Notes under the pieces: generated by a model
Databases searched by the model: none
What the model saw: the letters and a program-made list of their open reading frames with translations, nothing else
Told to the model about the DNA's origin: nothing
Assembly: GCF_014705615.1 (NCBI RefSeq)
Contig: NZ_JACXJA010000001.1
Span: 186,001-250,000 of the forward strand
Length of the DNA stretch: 64,000 nt
Reading direction: 5' to 3'
DNA from: Paenibacillus oceani
Lineage (GTDB): Bacteria > Bacillota > Bacilli > Paenibacillales > NBRC-103111
Position numbers and translations under genes: made by a program
Shown: piece by piece, positions 50,341 to 59,150 of the stretch
Layout of the letters: each line of letters opens with the position of its first letter
Position numbering within the stretch: position 1 is the first letter of the stretch

Positions 50341-50523
50341 CAAATGCTCCCCACTCGATTGCAATTTAGAGCCCCGAAAGTCTTTTTTGACAAAGTAAGA
50401 TCTAATCCTGTGTCAGGGGAGGGGTCTGCCCGCTATTGGATGATCCCTTCCCCTATAGTTTACTACATTAGTGACAAAAAAGGATCAATTCCCCGTAATG
50501 CTTCACTCATGTTTCCGACAATA

Positions 50524-50570
50524 ATAAAAAGTACCGCCGGTGCCGGATGACAGCGCCTTGGCGGTACTTC
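50524..50570 (-). terminator. Terminator of the agu operon
   Basis: Minus strand AAGTACCGCC ... GGCGGTACTT (perfect 10-bp stem) then TTTATTATT, 31 bp after the aguB stop. Confidence 0.85.
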
Positions 50571-50600
50571 TACCGCACAATCTAGAGGAGCGCGGCTTCC

Positions 50601-51476
50601 TTAAATCGTAATATCTCCGTCATACGAAGCGATCATTTTGTACAGATCCGGCCTCCGGTCGCGGAAAATCCCCCATTCGATCCGCTGCGTCTCGAGCTGG
50701 TCCAGATCGAATTCGGCGACGAGCACCGTCTCCTCCGTCCGGCCCGCTTCCGCCACTTTGTTGCCTTGCGGGCCCGCGATAAACGAAGAGCCGTAAAACG
50801 TGATCGAAGAATCTTCGTCGCTTTCGACGCCAACCCGGTTCGATGCGATGACCGGCATCAGATTGGAAGCGGCATGGCCGCGCATGCACATTTGCCAGTG
50901 ATCCTTCGAATCGATCGAGCCGTCCTGCGGCTCGGAACCGATCGCCGTCGGATAGAACAGCAGCTCGGCGCCCATAAGCGCCATGCACCGCGCCGCCTCC
51001 GGATACCACTGGTCCCAGCATACGCCTACCCCGATTTTGGCATAACGCGTATTCCATACCTTAAAGCCCGTATCGCCCGGATTAAAGTAAAACTTCTCCT
51101 CATAACCCGGACCGTCCGGAATATGGCTTTTGCGGTATTTGCCGAGCACCTTGCCGTCGGCGTCGATGACCGCGAGCGAGTTGTAGCGGGCGTAATTTTT
51201 TTTCTCGTAAAAGCTGATCGGCAGCACAACCTGAAGCTCCCGGGCCACCTCTTTGAAGTGGTTGATCGCCTTGTTTTGCTCCAGCTCGGTCGCGTAGACG
51301 TAATAGTCCGCTTTTTCCTTCTGACAGAAGTACGGCGTCTCGAACAGCTCCTGCAGCTGAATAATTTGCGCGCCTTGCGCGGCCGCTTGTCTCACCAGCG
51401 CATCGGCTTTGCTAATATTCTCTTCTATATCTGTAGAGCAGCTCATCTGGGTCGCAGCTACTTTAACGGTTCTCAA
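50601..51476 (-). CDS. aguB: N-carbamoylputrescine amidase
   Basis: A 291-residue nitrilase-superfamily enzyme that converts N-carbamoylputrescine to putrescine, NH3 and CO2. The Glu-Lys-Cys triad is visible at E43 (LQELFETP), K116 (YRKSHIPDG) and C153 (GVGVCWDQWYPE). It starts with TTG; AAGGAGGATTCCCA before it decides this. The gene follows aguA by 30 bp, giving agmatine to putrescine in two steps. Confidence 0.95.
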   Translation of the reverse strand: MRTVKVAATQMSCSTDIEENISKADALVRQAAAQGAQIIQLQELFETPYFCQKEKADYYVYATELEQNKAINHFKEVARELQVVLPISFYEKKNYARYNSLAVIDADGKVLGKYRKSHIPDGPGYEEKFYFNPGDTGFKVWNTRYAKIGVGVCWDQWYPEAARCMALMGAELLFYPTAIGSEPQDGSIDSKDHWQMCMRGHAASNLMPVIASNRVGVESDEDSSITFYGSSFIAGPQGNKVAEAGRTEETVLVAEFDLDQLETQRIEWGIFRDRRPDLYKMIASYDGDITI

Positions 51477-51506
51477 TGGGAATCCTCCTTCTTATCCTAG
51501 CCTGAT

Positions 51507-52541
51507 TTATTTGCGGGGGAGAACGGGCATCTGCTGCGTCGTGCAGTGAACGTTGCCGCCCTCGCGAATAATCGCCATGCCGTCGACCGTGCGGATGCGC
51601 CGCTCCGGGAATGCTGCCTGAAGCGTCTGCTCGGCGAGCCGGTCCGTCTCCGCCGCCTCTCCGCCGAATACCGGCAGGATGATGCCGCCGTTGACGAAGT
51701 AGAAGTTCAAATAACTGAGCGTCAGACGGCTTCCTTCGTACTCGGCCATCGGCGGCTGCTGGATCTGGATGATTTCGAACGGCCGGCCCTTCGCATCCAC
51801 CGCTTCGCTCAGCAGCTTCAAGTTTTCCTGCGTAATCGCATAGTTGTCGTCCTCGGGATCGTCGCACACTTGAAGGATGATCGTGCCGGGGGCGGCGAAG
51901 CAGGCGATATTGTCCACATGCCCGTCCGTCTCGTCTCCGCTTAATCCACGTTTCAGCCAGATCACCTTATCCGCGTTCACGAACTTGCTCAAATAGTCCT
52001 CGATGTTCTTCTTTGACAAATCGGGGTTCCGGTTCGGATGGAGCAGACACTCCTCGGTCGTCAGAATCGTCCCCTCGCCGTCGGTATGGATCGAGCCGCC
52101 CTCCATCACCAGAGGCGCGTCAAACCGCCGGACGCCGTAGCGCTCCAAAATTTGCGGGGCTACCCCGTCGTCCAGATCCCACGGCGCGTATTTGCCGCCC
52201 CACGCGTTGAACTTCCAATTCACGCCGGCCACATCCCCTTCGGGATTAACGACGAAGGTCGGTCCGTTGTCGCGGAACCAGGCGTCATTATGCAGAATCG
52301 GCAGAAGCTCCACGTTCGGCTCGTCAAAATATCGTCCAACCCGCTCGGCATCGTCCGGATTCACTATAACGGTCACCGGCTCGAACTCGGCGATCGCCTT
52401 CACGATCTGCGCATAGCCGTCACAGACACGGTCGTATTGGTCCGGATACACCATCGACGCCTGCACCGGCCAGGAAATAAACGTGCGCTCATGCTCCGCC
52501 CATTCGGCAGGCATTTTATAAGTTAACGTATGTGGATACAT
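51507..52541 (-). CDS. aguA: Agmatine deiminase
   Basis: A 344-residue enzyme that turns agmatine into N-carbamoylputrescine. Family motifs: EWAEHERTFISWP (13-25), NDAWFRDNGPTFVV (near 86), LKRGLSGDETDGHVDN (near 200) and the catalytic Cys333 in GGNVHCTTQQMP. Full length. First gene of the aguA-aguB operon; the ribosome site is weak (GCGAGC). Confidence 0.96.
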   Translation of the reverse strand: MYPHTLTYKMPAEWAEHERTFISWPVQASMVYPDQYDRVCDGYAQIVKAIAEFEPVTVIVNPDDAERVGRYFDEPNVELLPILHNDAWFRDNGPTFVVNPEGDVAGVNWKFNAWGGKYAPWDLDDGVAPQILERYGVRRFDAPLVMEGGSIHTDGEGTILTTEECLLHPNRNPDLSKKNIEDYLSKFVNADKVIWLKRGLSGDETDGHVDNIACFAAPGTIILQVCDDPEDDNYAITQENLKLLSEAVDAKGRPFEIIQIQQPPMAEYEGSRLTLSYLNFYFVNGGIILPVFGGEAAETDRLAEQTLQAAFPERRIRTVDGMAIIREGGNVHCTTQQMPVLPRK

Positions 52542-52829
52542 GGGAATCAGCTCGCTTTATCGTATAGTCATCTCGGTCGGGTCAAGCCCATTTTTCTATA
52601 ACATCATATACGAAAACGCCCCCGATCTCAACGCATTGCCGCTTGCAGGGGACCGGCATATTTTGTGAACGACAAGAAAGCTTCTAAAACGACTAAAAGA
52701 AGCCTTTGCCACGATGAATGACCGTGCGTAAGCGGCAGCGATTCTGGTACAGAACTCTTCATTCGCTTTTATAGCATCGCTTTGGAGCTTTACCACTTTA
52801 GCAAACTTAACCCTTCTGGCGCGCAACGA
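52542..52829. other. Gap with no feature seen
   Basis: About 290 bp between the aguA start and the terminator of the FMN reductase gene. No convincing gene, repeat or hairpin was found apart from ordinary promoter-like AT stretches. Confidence 0.4.
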
Positions 52830-52858
52830 ATAAAAAAGCCCGGCAGCAGGCTGCCGGA
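52830..52858 (-). terminator. Terminator of the FMN reductase gene
   Basis: Minus strand CCGGCAG-CCTG-CTGCCGG followed by GCTTTTTTA, 20 bp after the stop. Confidence 0.85.
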
Positions 52859-52876
52859 CCGGTTCGTCCGCTCCTC

Positions 52877-53416
52877 TTAGCGAGGGAGACGGTTGTACCA
52901 AGCGATAAAGTTGTCGACGACGGAATCCAGAAACTTGACGGTCGGCTCATGAGTCAGGTTGCCCGCAGCGTCGATCTTCTCGTGCACCGCGCCGACATAC
53001 ACTTCATTTCCGGGAAGAAGCGGAGATTGGAGAGCGAACAAAGTGGAGCGCAGACTCATCTGAGCCTTAACGGTTCCGAGGTTGCCCATCGACGCGCCCA
53101 TGATCCACGACGGTTTCCCGAGAAGGACGCGGTCAATGCGCGACATCCAGTCGATTGCGTTGCCAAGCACGCCGGGAATCGTGCCGTTGTATTCCGGTAT
53201 GACCCAGAGAACGGCGTCCGCTTCCGCGACCTTGCTCTTGAAATCCCGAACGGCCGCGATCGGCTCGTTCTCAACATCCTGATCGTAAAACGGGAGCTCA
53301 CGAAGGCTCAATATCTCAAGCTCGAAACGGTCCTGATACCGATCACGGACATATTCGGCCAGTTTCCGGTTATAAGATTCTTTGCGAATGCTTCCTACGA
53401 TGGCTACTACTTTCAT
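52877..53416 (-). CDS. NADPH-dependent FMN reductase
   Basis: A 179-residue flavodoxin-like reductase. The flavin phosphate loop GSIRKESYNRKLAEYV (9-24), PEYNGTIPGVLGNAIDWMSR (near 76-95) and MGASMGNLGTVKAQMSLR define the YieF/ChrR/AzoR-like group, which reduces quinones, azo dyes or chromate. ATG 53416 is used because GGAGGTTGGCATC precedes it. Divergent from a TetR regulator that may control it. Confidence 0.9.
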   Translation of the reverse strand: MKVVAIVGSIRKESYNRKLAEYVRDRYQDRFELEILSLRELPFYDQDVENEPIAAVRDFKSKVAEADAVLWVIPEYNGTIPGVLGNAIDWMSRIDRVLLGKPSWIMGASMGNLGTVKAQMSLRSTLFALQSPLLPGNEVYVGAVHEKIDAAGNLTHEPTVKFLDSVVDNFIAWYNRLPR

Positions 53417-53447
53417 GATGCCAACCTCCAAACGATAGTTATAATAT

Positions 53448-53490
53448 ATTTTACTTAAAATAGTATAGTAACTTTAGATTGTGAAGTCAA
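53448..53490 (-). promoter_or_regulatory. FMN reductase promoter with AT palindrome
   Basis: Minus strand TTGACT (53485-53490), 17 bp, TATACT (53462-53467). Just downstream lies ATTTTA-CT-TAAAAT (53448-53461), a perfect palindrome suited to a repressor. Confidence 0.65.
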
Positions 53491-53552
53491 CTTGAGCAGG
53501 AGGATAGGCGGCAAAACTAATTCTAGCGAACTATAGTCTGGAAGTGTTCAGC

Positions 53553-53598
53553 TTGACAGATACCCACTATTTACCTATCATTAGAGCAATTACTCTAA
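53553..53598 (+). promoter_or_regulatory. TetR-gene promoter and operator
   Basis: TTGACA (53553-53558), 17 bp, TATCAT (53576-53581), then TTAGAG-CAATTA-CTCTAA (53581-53598), an almost perfect 18-bp palindrome over the expected start point. Typical TetR autoregulation layout. Confidence 0.7.
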
Positions 53599-53621
53599 TC
53601 CGATATTGGGAGGGTCCGCCC

Positions 53622-54272
53622 CTGCCTCAGCCTTTATCCACGAAGCAGCGTATCTTGCAAAGCGCCCTTCAGCTCTTCAACCTGCACGGAACCGCTTCCG
53701 TCTCGACGAATCATATCGCGGAGCATGCCGGCGTCAGTCCCGGCAACTTGTATTATCATTATCACAACAAAGCGGACATTATCGAAAGTCTGCTGCGGCA
53801 AATGATGGAATACTGGGACCGGGTATGGGAGCCGCCCGGCGGCCGCCCTGTCCGCTGGAACGATCTGGAGGCCGTGCTTGAGCGCAACTTCTCCCTGCTG
53901 TGGGAGTACCGTTTTTTTCACCGGGAGCAGGTCGCCCTGCTGGGACAAGATGAATCGCTTCGCGAAACCTGTAGCGCGGTGTACCGCCGCCGAATAACGG
54001 AGCAGGCGCTGTTTTTCGAGCCGTTTTTCGAAGACGGCATCCTCCGGAAACCGGCCGATCCCGAAGAAATGCGGGAGGTGCAAACCGCCTGCTGGATTAT
54101 TGTCAGCAACTGGCTGACCTTTCTGGAGCTGTCCGGCCAAGCCGTCGACCGCCCCCATATGCGGGAAGGCATCCGGCTCGTACAACGGCTCATGCAACCT
54201 TACTTCATTAAAGTGCGAGTTCAAAAAGTCCGGTTTTCAGCACCGAGAAGATGGGATGAAGCAAGGAAATGA
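53622..54272 (+). CDS. TetR-family regulator with apparent CTG start
   Basis: A protein of about 216 residues. The HTH is at 5-55 (STKQRILQSALQLFNLHGTA, VSTNHIAEHAGVSPGNLYYH, YHNKADIIESLL). The only well-placed start after the promoter is CTG 53622, 7 bp behind GGGAGGG; the next in-frame ATG is inside the regulator's core. A GTG at 53544 lies upstream of the promoter and lacks a ribosome site. The last 17 or so codons (from VQKVRFS) are supplied by a MITE (54219-54386). It likely controls the downstream nitroreductase-like gene or the divergent FMN reductase. Confidence 0.8.
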   Translation: MPQPLSTKQRILQSALQLFNLHGTASVSTNHIAEHAGVSPGNLYYHYHNKADIIESLLRQMMEYWDRVWEPPGGRPVRWNDLEAVLERNFSLLWEYRFFHREQVALLGQDESLRETCSAVYRRRITEQALFFEPFFEDGILRKPADPEEMREVQTACWIIVSNWLTFLELSGQAVDRPHMREGIRLVQRLMQPYFIKVRVQKVRFSAPRRWDEARK

Positions 54273-54386
54273 GGAGCGGAGCGTAGTGGCAGCTACGTGA
54301 GCACCGGAAGTTCCGGCTGAATTCCATATTCGAAGTCGAGCAGGCTTCCTGTATCTGCTTCGTGATCAAAAGTGGACTTTTTGAAC
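54219..54386. mobile_element. 168-bp MITE with 19-bp terminal inverted repeats
   Basis: The ends are GTTCAAAAAGTCCGGTTTT and AAAAGTGGACTTTTTGAAC, inverted copies with two mismatches. The interior (GAGGAGCGGAGCGTAGTGG..., CATATTCGAAGTCGAGCAGG) has no gene. It provides the end and stop codon of the TetR gene and nearly reaches the next gene's ribosome site. No clear target duplication was seen. Confidence 0.7.
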
Positions 54387-54410
54387 ATCCTCTTAAAGGA
54401 GAGCTGCACG

Positions 54411-55670
54411 ATGAAGACTCAGCGTCGATCGGGTAAGCAAGAAGTAGAAGAAGAAGCCAAGCCGGAAGCCGGGACCACGAAAGGCGTCAACCGCCGCACC
54501 TTCATCAAAGTGGCGGCAGCCGGGGCCGTTCTGCTGATGGGAGGCGGCGTATGGAGGATGTCCAGCCAAGGCGTATTCTCGGCAGGCAAGGGCCCGGCTT
54601 ACGAGCCGTGGGACGACTGGGACTCCGAAGGGCAGGATGCGGAGCGGTCCATCGTGAGGGCCGCCATACTCGCCTCGTCTCCGCACAACTCACAGCCTTG
54701 GCTGTTCCGGATCGCTCCGGATCAGGTCGATCTGTTCGCCGACCCTTCGCGCAACTTGGGCGCCATGGACCCGCTGCTGCGCGAAATGCATATCGGCCTC
54801 GGCTGCGCGCTGGAAAATATGAGCATCACCGCCGCCGCGCACGGCTTGAAGGCGGAGATTGCCTATGTGCCCGACCCGGGCAACCCGGCGCATATCGCCT
54901 CCGTACGGCTAAGCCCGGGAACCGGGCTGTCGCGCGAATTGCACGAGTACATTCCGCGGCGGCATACGAACCGGGCCGCTTACGACGTCGGCCGCCAGGT
55001 TGGGGCCGATCAGCTGCGCGCGCTCTCCGAGAGCGGGGATAACGCAGCCCACCGGACGATCTGGCTGCAATCGGACGAGGACAAAACCCGGATCGGACAA
55101 CTGATCGTCGACGCGACGGAAGCGATTACGCAAGATCCGGACCAGTCCCGGGACAGCAACCGGTGGTTCCGTCATAATTGGAAGCAGCTGCAGCAGTCGG
55201 CCGACGGCGTTACGATCGATGCGTCCGGCAATTCCGCCTTTGCCCGCACGCTCGGCAAAACGCTGCCGAACTTGTCGAACGAACAGTCCGACGCCTATTG
55301 GCTCACGTCCACCCAGCTGGTCCAGGTACCGACCGCATCCGCCTTCGGCATCATTCTCATTCCCGATCATCGCGACGTCGCCGGACTGCTCCACGCCGGC
55401 CGTTTATGGCAGCGGATGCACCTTAGGGCGGTGCGCGACGGCCTCGCCGTTCAGCCGCTCAATCAAATCCACGAGCGGGCCGACCGCGAGGAAGCGCTCG
55501 GGAGCGACGCCCGTTTCGGCCGGGCTCTGAAAGAGCTGACGGCGGGTTATCCAGCCTCAGCTCCGACTCCGGCTAACGCCGCCGTGTTTACGTTCCGGAT
55601 CGGCTACGAGCTGGAGCCCGCGCTCAAAAGCCCGAGACGTCCGATCGGCGATGTGCTTCTGCCGACCTAA
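54411..55670 (+). CDS. Tat-exported nitroreductase-like (Acg family) protein
   Basis: A 419-residue protein with a twin-Arg signal (NRRTFIK, RR at 28-29, then VAAAGAVLLMGGGVW). The mature part resembles the Acg/nitroreductase fold: RAAILASSPHNSQPWLFRI (near 78-96), RHTNRAAYD, and a second half with VQVPTASAFGIILI and GRLWQRMHLRA. Acg-type proteins bind flavin and may sequester it or reduce quinones. AAAGGAGAGCTGCACG sets ATG 54411. Probably controlled by the TetR protein just upstream. Confidence 0.8.
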   Translation: MKTQRRSGKQEVEEEAKPEAGTTKGVNRRTFIKVAAAGAVLLMGGGVWRMSSQGVFSAGKGPAYEPWDDWDSEGQDAERSIVRAAILASSPHNSQPWLFRIAPDQVDLFADPSRNLGAMDPLLREMHIGLGCALENMSITAAAHGLKAEIAYVPDPGNPAHIASVRLSPGTGLSRELHEYIPRRHTNRAAYDVGRQVGADQLRALSESGDNAAHRTIWLQSDEDKTRIGQLIVDATEAITQDPDQSRDSNRWFRHNWKQLQQSADGVTIDASGNSAFARTLGKTLPNLSNEQSDAYWLTSTQLVQVPTASAFGIILIPDHRDVAGLLHAGRLWQRMHLRAVRDGLAVQPLNQIHERADREEALGSDARFGRALKELTAGYPASAPTPANAAVFTFRIGYELEPALKSPRRPIGDVLLPT

Positions 55671-55849
55671 GCGGCTGCGGCTAACCGCACCCGTTTGCCC
55701 GCAAGGAGATGAAAGGGAGCAGCTTCCAGGTACGAAAAGCTGCTGCACGATAACCAAAGCCTATTCCCAGAGTGCGATTGCCTCTGCGCAGGCGATTGGT
55801 TTCCTTGCGGGCAGAGAACGCTCAGCTTCGCTGAAGACGTATTCTTTCT

Positions 55850-56050
55850 ATTACCTATAAAAGCGGTTTGTACCCCTTATTGGGCAACTTCTGCCTCGCT
55901 GTTGGGAAATAGCGGCGTTGCAGCTCTTATTCTGACTGCTCTGAGGCCATTTGCCGGATTTGGGGGAGTTTAGCGGCTGCAAACCGCTCTTATTTCCGCC
56001 TCGGCCCCGATTTTCTGCAAAATAAGGGGTGCTAATCGCTCTTAAGGTCC
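55850..56050. repeat. Interspersed hairpin repeat, site R4
   Basis: Three units after the nitroreductase-like gene: AAGCGGTTTGTACCCCTTAT, AATAGCGGCGTTGCAGCTCTTATT (cited as AATAGCGGC ... GCTCTTATT), TTTAGCGG-CTGCAAA-CCGCTCTTATT and AATAAGGGG ... CGCTCTTA. Non-coding. The rest of 55671-56340 has only an AGCAGCTT ... AAAGCTGCT hairpin at about 55712-55740. Confidence 0.65.
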
Positions 56051-56349
56051 GGCTGACCGCCAGAATGAGGGTAGGTACCGCGGAAGGACGTCAAGCCGCC
56101 TCCAAATCCCCGGCTTTAGTCGGCTCTGATTGGCTGGCTTAGTAGATCAGCTTCGGCTTCAACCGGCCCGCACGGGTCCAACCGCTTCAACTGTTAGGAC
56201 TCCCCTCATTAGCAACGCAAAAAGAAGCTCATCATCCGCTCCCCCTGTTCGAAGGAAACAAATGACGAACTCCTGTTCTCCGGCTCCCGCACCGGGCGAA
56301 GCTTCCGTCGCGCAGTGCTCGGCGTCGCTTGACAAGGGAACCGCTCCGG

Positions 56350-56490
56350 TTCACCGCACTCACCTTCACCAGCTCGTATACACTGTATTCACCTTCACCG
56401 GCTCGTTTCACCGCATTCAGGTTCATCCGCTCGTATTCACCGCATTCACGTTCATCCGCTCGCGTTCACCAGCTCACGTTCGCCGCTTCG
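56350..56490. repeat. Minisatellite of 28-29 bp units
   Basis: Five degenerate copies of a unit like TTCACCGCATTCACGTTC-ATCCGCTCGT lie right behind the 56494-57474 stop codon. The array is in no recognised gene. Confidence 0.7.
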
Positions 56491-56493
56491 CTG

Positions 56494-57474
56494 TCACCAG
56501 TTCAGCACGATGCCGAGCGCGCCGGATTTGCTTTGCTGAATGAATTGCCAAGCTTCCGCCGCCCGATCCGCCGGATACCGGTGCGTGATCAGCGGCGACG
56601 TGTGCAGCCAGCCGTCCGCGATCGCCTGAATCGTCTCTTCCATCCGCTTGCCCGTCCAGCCCGAGGGCGTATGCAGCGTAATCTCCTGCCCGCGCAGCTT
56701 CTGGATGTCCACAAGCCCCTTCTCGCCCAAAAAACCGGCCGATACGAGATGACTGTCCCGCTTCATGGAAGGCTGGAGCGCGTAAAACGTATCCATGTCG
56801 CCGACCGAATCGACGACGACCGCCACCTTCCGGCCCTCCAGCGCCGACACGGCATCCGTTCGCCGCGTATGGACACCGCGGATCTGCGGCGGCAGATGGG
56901 CGAGCCTGTCGTCGTGCCTGCCCAGCACGAACACTTCCGCCCCCCGGTGCAGCAGCGTCTGCGCCGCCCACTGCCCGACCAGACCGTCGCCGATCACAAC
57001 CGCCACATCGCCGGGCGTAACGGCCGGGCGCATCCCGCAGTTATACCCAACCTGCGTGAGCACGAGACCACAATAAGCTTCGGGTGAAGCCCCTTGCGGC
57101 AGCTTCCAGATTTGACCCGCCGGCGTAACGGCCGGATGGATATGGCCCCCATAAGGCTCGAACATGCCCGATACTTTGCTGAGCGCCGCGAATACCCGCT
57201 CGCCGGGTACGATGCCTTGTACAGCCGAGCCGACCTGCCGGACGATGCCGACCTTCTGGTAACCGGCCACGATCGGGAACGGCCACGGGTCGCCGGGCTT
57301 GTAAGGCGTCTCGCCCCGGATTCGTTCCCCCCGAAAGTACGACGACTCCGTGCCGGTGCTGATCCACGAACACTCCACGTCGATGACTACATCGTGATCA
57401 CCCGGCTCCGGTACTTGCACTTCGTTATATGCGGCCTTTCCCTTGTCCGTAAACACAACGGCATACGCTCTCAT
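56494..57474 (-). CDS. MDR-superfamily alcohol dehydrogenase-like protein
   Basis: A 326-residue medium-chain dehydrogenase/reductase. GroES-like N-domain with CSWISTGTESSYFRGER (35-51) and FPIVAGYQKVGIVRQVG; Rossmann GDGLVGQWAAQTLLHRGAEV (near 161). The usual catalytic-zinc GHE motif reads AGYQ, so it is of the zinc-poor bacteriochlorophyllide/sorbitol-like branch often encoded with sugar importers. It follows a second MDR gene by 39 bp in the same direction. Confidence 0.85.
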   Translation of the reverse strand: MRAYAVVFTDKGKAAYNEVQVPEPGDHDVVIDVECSWISTGTESSYFRGERIRGETPYKPGDPWPFPIVAGYQKVGIVRQVGSAVQGIVPGERVFAALSKVSGMFEPYGGHIHPAVTPAGQIWKLPQGASPEAYCGLVLTQVGYNCGMRPAVTPGDVAVVIGDGLVGQWAAQTLLHRGAEVFVLGRHDDRLAHLPPQIRGVHTRRTDAVSALEGRKVAVVVDSVGDMDTFYALQPSMKRDSHLVSAGFLGEKGLVDIQKLRGQEITLHTPSGWTGKRMEETIQAIADGWLHTSPLITHRYPADRAAEAWQFIQQSKSGALGIVLNW

Positions 57475-57513
57475 GAAATCCCTCCGGTAATCGGGGATGA
57501 CGGTCGCGCCGCT

Positions 57514-58488
57514 TTAGTTCCCCGGGATAAAACAGATTTTGATCGCTTCCTGGCGTTTCAGCATGCCCACGCCCTCCGCGTATTGCTCCAGCGGCAGCTC
57601 GCAGCTGATCAACGGACCGAAATCGAGCTGGCCCTTCACGATTAAATCAAGCGAATACTCGGCCGCCTCCCGGAAATGTCCCGGATACCCGATCACGCTT
57701 AACCCCTGGTGTCTCAGCGGGTAATCGTCCCGCTGTACGGCGAACAGCGCCACGGCCTTGTTCGTGCGGTCCATAATGTTCCGCACCGCCTGCGGATAAC
57801 CGACGCAGTCGATCGCGAGGTCCAGCGCACCGGCGGAGCCGCGCTTGCCGATCTCCTCCGAATCCGGCTCGCAGCAGAGCGTCGCCCCGAGACTCCGCGC
57901 GATATCTCTCCTTTGCGGGCTGGGATCGATCCCGACTACCTCGCTGGCTCCTTCGGCAAGCAGCATCTGCACGGCGATCAGCCCCGCAGGGCCGAGACCG
58001 TTGACGCCGCACCGGCGGCCGCGGATGCCCTCGTACTGCTTCATTTTCATAACACTGGCCGCGACGCACATCGCCAGCTCCAGCGATATCGCTTTGCGGA
58101 ACGGGAGCTCCTCGGGCAAAGCGAGCAGATTGTCTTCCTTCATCAGGACATATTCGGCATAACAGCCGGGCTGATGATGGCCCGCATCCCGCCAAGCCGC
58201 CACCTTCTGACCCGGAGCGAGCGTCGTCCCCGGACCGGCCGCAGCCACGACGCCTGTCATCTCATGACCGGGCTGGCCGGGCGAGTAAGGAAAGCGTACC
58301 TCTTTCTCGTGCGCAAACATCGGCTTGCCGTAATAAATATGCAAATCCCATTGCGGGCAAGTCGCCACCTCTTTGACTTGGACGAGCACTTGACCGGGCC
58401 CCGGCTCCGGGATCGGCATCTCGACGATCGCAGCTTGCTCGGAGCTCATAATTTGCAGTACCTTCATCGTATTCGATTGGGTCTTCAC
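57514..58488 (-). CDS. Zinc-type MDR dehydrogenase (sugar or polyol)
   Basis: A 324-residue MDR enzyme. Zinc ligands fit C44 (VATCPQWDLH) and PGHEMTGVV (near 74); the nucleotide fold is VNGLGPAGLIAVQMLLAEGA. C-terminus ends ICFIPGN. Its start overlaps the end of a broken SBP gene by 4 bp, so it was part of a sugar-uptake operon and may oxidise the imported sugar. An ATG 21 bp inside (MKVLQIMSS) is an alternative start. Confidence 0.85.
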   Translation of the reverse strand: MKTQSNTMKVLQIMSSEQAAIVEMPIPEPGPGQVLVQVKEVATCPQWDLHIYYGKPMFAHEKEVRFPYSPGQPGHEMTGVVAAAGPGTTLAPGQKVAAWRDAGHHQPGCYAEYVLMKEDNLLALPEELPFRKAISLELAMCVAASVMKMKQYEGIRGRRCGVNGLGPAGLIAVQMLLAEGASEVVGIDPSPQRRDIARSLGATLCCEPDSEEIGKRGSAGALDLAIDCVGYPQAVRNIMDRTNKAVALFAVQRDDYPLRHQGLSVIGYPGHFREAAEYSLDLIVKGQLDFGPLISCELPLEQYAEGVGMLKRQEAIKICFIPGN

Positions 58489-59150
58489 TGTGGTTCACCG
58501 CCGTTTTTATTGTGGGTAAGGCTCCATCTAATCATAAGAAAAGCGTGGAGCAAGGTCTTTAGCGGATATGTACCAAATGGCGAGTGCACCCATCGTCGAA
58601 AAGACGGCCGTTTGGTACTCCGCAGGGGACATGTTTGCACAATATTGACTTGGCATCCGTTCGGGGACGCGAACAGCGATTTCCAGCCGTCCGTCGCTAT
58701 AGTCGCTTTGTGCGTTTTCGCATCGACATACGGAACTCCCATCTGCATTTGCAGACGATTCAGCGCACCAGGCGGACGCAGGCCGATATAATTCACGCCG
58801 GCTTCGGTTCGCGTCAGCTTTTTGCCGAGCTCGATCGCTTCGTCCCAAGTCATATTGTCCTTCGGGTAGGGAACGCCGAACTTGTCAAATATATCTTTGT
58901 TGTACATAAGCGCGAAGGCGAGCGTATTGTAGGGCAAATAGTAGATTTGGCCTTGATCCGAATACGACTTGATGCTGTCCACGAGCTTGGTGTCGAATTT
59001 GTTGAAATCGAAGCCGTGCTTTTTGGCAAGCGACTGCAGGTCCGTCGGCACTTTAAGCGGGGTCAGCAGATGGATGTTGGTCAGCCCTTCCCATATAATG
59101 TCCGGGACGTCGCCCGCCGCGAGCAGCTCTTCGATCGTACATGGCGGCAT
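58485..59150 (-). pseudogene. Truncated solute-binding protein gene
   Basis: About 160 residues of an SBP_bac_1 protein (TIEELLAAGDVPDIIWEG, YLPYNTLAFALMYNKDIFDK, FGVPYPKDNMTWDEAIELGK, ATDGWKSLFA). The signal peptide and first ~70 residues are missing, and after about residue 165 the frame runs into unrelated sequence. The 5' break coincides with the break of the XylR-like gene on the other strand. Non-functional. Confidence 0.85.

Noticed and set aside
50077-50364. A 95-codon minus-strand frame over repeat site R3
   Set aside because: The peptide merely mirrors the hairpin repeat units; no ribosome site and no conservation expected.
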